Below the pieces are notes generated by a model, which did no database searches, was not told where the DNA came from, and saw only the letters and a list, made by a program, of their open reading frames with translations. Both the position numbers and the translations under genes were made by a program. A stretch of 64,000 bases of DNA from Struthio camelus (Eukaryota; Chordata; Aves; Struthioniformes; Struthionidae): the NCBI RefSeq assembly GCF_040807025.1, contig NC_090953.1, positions 23,296,997 through 23,360,996 on the forward strand, written 5' to 3'. Below are positions 59,740-64,000 of the stretch, one piece after another; positions within the stretch are counted from its first letter, which is position 1, and every line of letters begins with the position of its first letter.

Positions 59740-62700
59740 TCAGAGGAGGCAGCAGGCCCGGAAGAGCAGCATCCCATCTGGTGAGGAGAGGTGGAGGGAG
59801 ATGCTCTCGTTGGCAGAGATGAACAGCACGGAGCCACGACGCAGAGTCATTTCAGACGCTGCAGCTGTGGAGGTACCCACAGCCATTCCTTGGATCACCA
59901 GCAAGATGCTAGCAGAGTCCACAGCAGAAACAAGGTACAGCTTGATAGAGGAAGGAATCTGCAATAAAAACAGTCACTGTGGCTTGAAACTTCTCCTGCA
60001 GCTTTTCTTCTCTGAAGAGAGCTGGAAGGGGTTTGCCCCTGTTCTCACCCTGCAGGCTCCATTTGCTGTGCCCAGGCCACCCCATGCCTGTAGCAGCCCA
60101 AGCCCAGGCAGCTCAGGGGCCCTCAGATCAGAGGCTGGCTGAGGACACCAAGAAAACCCCAGCCTACAACCAACACCAAGATCTACTGAGCACAAAGAAC
60201 ACAGCCAGGATGTAGAAAAGCTGGTGTCCCTCATAGCCCCAGAGCAGACTGGTTCCACAGACAAAGGCCAAGCAGGAAATACAGCAGGAAGCAAACGTGC
60301 CCTGGCATGGGGACAGGCAGAAGGCAACCCAAGAGGACACCTCAGCAGACCAGCTGGTTGCGGGATGGACACTGGATCGTCACCTAGCCACGTGCTTTGG
60401 GATCTCTATGCGGCATCATAGGGCAGCTTGGATTTAGCTCCAAGCTAGCCGTTCCGGAGGAACCTGATAATCCTTTCCAGCTCTAACTGGCAAGGCGGGA
60501 AGGATGCAAGTTTCCAGCAAGCTTCCTTTTGACCATGTGATCTCTCCTGCACACATCACCTTGGAGCAATGCTACTAGCATCCCAAAAGTCAGGGTTAAG
60601 CTCCTTGCAGAGCTAGTTTGCCCAGCTTCCCTGGCCCCCTGGTGCTGCACAGGTAAGCAGAGTTTTATAAGTCATCCAGGTCTCTCTCATGCCGGTTCCA
60701 CCCAGCCACTGCCAGTACAGTCTGCAAGCTGCACTGCTGGAAGAAAAATAGTGCTCTAATGCTGTTGGGCCTGGTTTCCCTCCTGCCCACCTCCCTGTTA
60801 TGTTGCTGTCCAGGCCCCTTCGCCACTCACCTCTATCCTCATGAGTGTGAAGTCTGGCACAGGTGGGTCGTAGAGGTAGACACTGGGATCGAGCTGGCTC
60901 TGTGTAGCAGGGAAGATCTTGGAACTGCTGGGTGCTGGTGTGTAGTTGAGCATCTCGCACAAGGTGAGCACGTCGATGAACTTCGGGGTGAGCCCGGCTC
61001 GCACGGTGTTGTCCGAACACGCCATGCACTCGATGCAGTCTGCAGGGAAGAGGCCTCACTGTCAGCGTACCCAGGAGCCCTCCCCATCCACGAGTCCCCC
61101 TGATCTGAGGGCTCTGTTCTGGCACATCCCAGGAGGATGCAACCCTGCCCCGACTGTGCGAGAGACCACAGACACCGTGGCTCTCCCCCTGCAAACCCAC
61201 AAGTGACAGTGTCGGCTGTTGGCCCCTTGCGTGGTCCTGGCTTAGAAATGCCCGTCCCAAACACAGAGGCCAGTGGCCAGCACGCACATCTCTACGCAGC
61301 TCTTCTCAGTGCAAGAGCAGGGTGGCCCCGGCCAGCCCCAGTGCTCACCTCCGTGCAGGTAGGCGTGCGGCTCGTTGGCTCCCAGGAACATAGCCTCCCC
61401 CGGCTCCAGCCTCACCAGGTTGAGGAAGTAAATGGTGAAGCAGCCGATGTCTCCTGGGTACTGGGAGTGCAGCCGCAGCAGCAGGTCCCCGTTGCTCCCC
61501 GATGTGTCCTTCCCTTCAGCAGCTGCAGCGAGGAGAGCCCAGGAGCAAAGCTCAGGTTAATGGCAACCCTGAAGTCACTTCTCCCTAGTGCTGGGTAGCA
61601 GTGTCCTGCAGGGAGCTGGGGTGAGGGGCTCCCTGTGTTCCCTCTGCCCAAAACATACCCTCAGGCAGGGCAGCCCTTGCTGCACCCCGTCCCTGCTGAG
61701 GAAGCAGAGAGGGCATGCGCAGGAAGAAGCGTTTGCAGGCTAGAATGAGCCCCTGTCCTTGGTGTACATCCCTCCATGTCCAGAACCAACAGCCAGGAGG
61801 AAACATGGGCTGTGACCCCCAAACCAGCACCCCAGGAGGCTGCTAATGCAAGGGCAGGCACATCTAGAGCAGTCACCATGCCATCCCCTTCCCATGCTGC
61901 CCCCCCCCCCCCCCCCCCGCCTTATGCATACCCTGACCATGCTCAGGCTCCCCAGGGCTTGGCACTCCTCCCCTCCGCTCTCCTGTCCATGGAGAAAACG
62001 GCCACAAGCACAATTCCTACTAACCACAGCGTTTACTTCCAATTTCCTAGGAGAAGGGAAAGCCTCCCCCAAAGCATTCCTCCAGTGGATCCTCCAACCA
62101 CAGTCTCCCCCTCCCAACTCTCACCCCACGGGCAAGCAGTGGGGTAGGCTGCTGTGTCTGCGCTGGAGAGAGCTTTCACATCAGGCTCCCTTTAAACAAT
62201 GCCCTGCAGCTTGGAGAAGACACGCCAGGTACTTGGCAGGGTCCTGGGGCAAGCTGTGTGCCTCTGCTCCAGTCGGTTCATCCCACCCCCATCTGACAAG
62301 CACTGTGGTGAGCATAAATAACCAGAGCCTGAGGGGTTAACTGTGCTGCCCCTGCCCAGGTCAGCTGCCCTGTCCGAGGGCAGCATTGTCCGCACGCTTT
62401 CCCAGTTATTATACAGCTATAAATACACACGTCTCTCTCCAGCCTTGGCTGGCAGCTTCCTCCAGTTTATTTTTACTGGATAAGCCTTGGAGCAGGAGAG
62501 ACTGGAGCCCACCAGCATTGGCCCCAGGCTATAGCATTACCCACAGGCCAGAGATCGGTTCAGAGCTGAGCTCTCGGGACTGGGACCACTCCTGGAGCGC
62601 CATCACGTCAAGGAGACTGGCCTGCACAGACCAGGGCGGTGCAGCCGCTGTCTGCCTGGTGCTAAGGGAGAGTCACTCAGCTCAGCAGAAGGCAAGACGT

Positions 62701-63984
62701 TCCCCCCGTGTGGGCAGCTTCTGGCGATACCCTTGGACCCTCCTGGCCCAACAGCAGCTGCAGGCAGCAAACACCCGCTTCTGAGCGCTGTACCTCCATC
62801 CCCACCCCCACAGCCCCTTCCTGACGCCCAACTCGCTAGCCTGGACAGCTTCTGAGGATCAGCTGCCGGCAAAGGGAGCTGCATCTGGTATAGACCAACT
62901 GCTACAGGGAGAAGAGAGGCTCTGGTCCCTGCAGTCCCAGGCTGGCAGGCAGCCAAGGGAGGAGAGCAAGGACAGCCTAGTGCTCCAGGAGCGGTGTCCC
63001 CACATGGCCTCTGCCAAGCTGGGCACGGACCGGGGCGTTTCTTCCTCTGGGCTCAGGGAAGCTCATGCCTGGTGCCTCTCCCCCAACCCCAGCTCCCCGT
63101 GCCGCGCTCTGCACCGAGCAGAAAACCAACCTTCCTGGGAAATCCTCTTCACCAGCATGTTCAGCTGGTCCACGAAGAACTTCTTCTCGCTCTTCATCAT
63201 GCGGGTGAAGCAGACGCGCAGGGCGGCCGACACGCCGCGGGGGTCGTCGCTCACGCTGCGCTCCAGCTGTTCCGCGGCCACGTCGCCGATCAGCGCCCGT
63301 AACTCAGGGACGGCTGCGAGGACAGCAAGCACCAGTGTGAACTGGGGTAGGGCTGCCCCTCTTCCTCTGGCTCCTGTCACCATAAAGCCAGCCTGCCCGG
63401 CCGCAGAGCCCCCTGCCCCATCACCCCTCCTAGGGGTCATGCCACCAAAAAGCATTTTGGGCCACACTGGAGGGACTGGGGTCCTTCCTGCCCTCCTGTG
63501 GAAGGGGGGCAGAGTAGCTTAGCGCACGTGCCACAGTGCCCCGCATCCCTCCCTGCCCCAGGCCATCCTTAGCCACGAGCTAAGGCCCCCCCCCCAGCAC
63601 CGTGTCCCAGGGAATCACCGCGGCATTCCCCAAGCCACGGGATGCTCCAGTGCCCATCTCTGACCATTTGCTGCCAGGATGCCTCTCTGCCGCAGGCTCG
63701 GAGCCAGGGAAAGGGAGGAATGATGCCAACAAGGGCAACCCAGCCCTCCAGCACAGCCACCTTACAGGCACCCTCTCTCGGCTCTCGTGCCAGCTGGAGA
63801 GCGGCTCCCCCCTCAGTGTCTCCTGCTGCAGCCATCCCTTACTCTGGAGGAAGGACACGATCTCCTCAACGGGCCGGAAACCGCACAAGCCCTCAAAGGG
63901 GGTCAGCGCGATGGCCATTTCTGGCTTGTGGTTGGTGTCCGGGTAGTGCTCAGGGAACTGGGCGTGCAGCTTCGCCGCAAGCTC
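59740..63984 (-). CDS. MPI: mannose-6-phosphate isomerase, C-terminal three quarters (partial, spliced)
   Basis: MPI is the zinc-dependent cytosolic enzyme that interconverts fructose-6-phosphate and mannose-6-phosphate, feeding GDP-mannose and N-glycosylation. Five exons join in phase: 63843-63984 ([16 protein letters not shown] to VSFLQ), 63131-63313 ([10 protein letters not shown] to KRISQE), 61349-61522 (AAEGKDTSG to PHAYLHG), 60831-61039 ([11 protein letters not shown] to LMRIE) and 59740-59958 ([11 protein letters not shown] to FRACCLL, stop TGA). They give 308 aa of about 420. Both type I signatures are present: YPDTNHKPE, whose Glu is a zinc ligand, and [20 protein letters not shown] followed by AGLTPK, with the zinc-binding His and catalytic Arg. 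The N-terminal exons with the Gln-x-His zinc ligands lie off the right edge. The gene converges on FAM219B. Confidence 0.96.
61900..61918. repeat. C19 homopolymer in MPI intron
   Basis: Nineteen C on the plus strand, reading as G19 in the MPI pre-mRNA. It is slippage-prone, and its length may be a sequencing estimate. Confidence 0.85.
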
Positions 63985-64000
63985 CTGCAAAGGAGGAGAG

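Overview
The window is a gene-dense, CpG-island-rich stretch of a vertebrate nuclear genome, most likely a bird and probably a microchromosome. Support for this: split genes with standard GT/AG introns, a CR1-type LINE fragment, very few repeats, short introns and compact intergenic gaps. Another archosaur or a turtle is not excluded. Six host genes are recognised from spliced protein sequence, in the order PPCDC (-), SCAMP5 (-), RPP25 (+), COX5A (+), FAM219B (+), MPI (-). This is the conserved block known from human 15q24, read from the opposite end. PPCDC loses its 3' exons off the left edge and MPI loses its 5' exons off the right edge. The four genes between are complete.

Layout: 1-10.9 kb is PPCDC, with two coding exons and a CpG-island 5' exon carrying ACTACA-type and NRF1 promoter motifs, plus one likely solo LTR in an intron. 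12.6-23.8 kb is SCAMP5, with six coding exons that give 235 aa and a noncoding first exon in a CpG island. A homogenised 53-bp minisatellite of about 18 copies fills intron 1, and a second, degenerate minisatellite flanks the promoter. 24-32 kb is intergenic, with a CR1 fragment, an unexplained CpG-poor minus-strand segment and a homeobox/POU-motif-rich candidate conserved element. 31.9-35.6 kb is the single-exon gene RPP25 and its downstream CpG-rich flank with a GATA-site cluster. 37.5-47.05 kb is COX5A, with four coding exons and one 3'UTR exon. 48.6-57.8 kb is FAM219B, with six coding exons, including a GC-AG intron and a NAGNAG acceptor. MPI converges on FAM219B, and a fossil MIR SINE at its 3' end appears to supply a poly(A) signal.

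The genes are housekeeping or neuronal and do not form one pathway: CoA synthesis (PPCDC), secretory-vesicle membrane (SCAMP5), RNase P/MRP (RPP25), cytochrome c oxidase (COX5A), unknown function (FAM219B) and mannose-6-phosphate supply (MPI). I saw no CRISPR array, operon, tRNA gene or intact autonomous transposon. The best material for a second look is noncoding: the minisatellite pair at the SCAMP5 promoter, the possible alternative SCAMP5 N-terminus, the UG-repeat splice acceptor, the non-canonical FAM219B splice sites, the MIR-derived poly(A) signal and the two candidate regulatory islands around RPP25.
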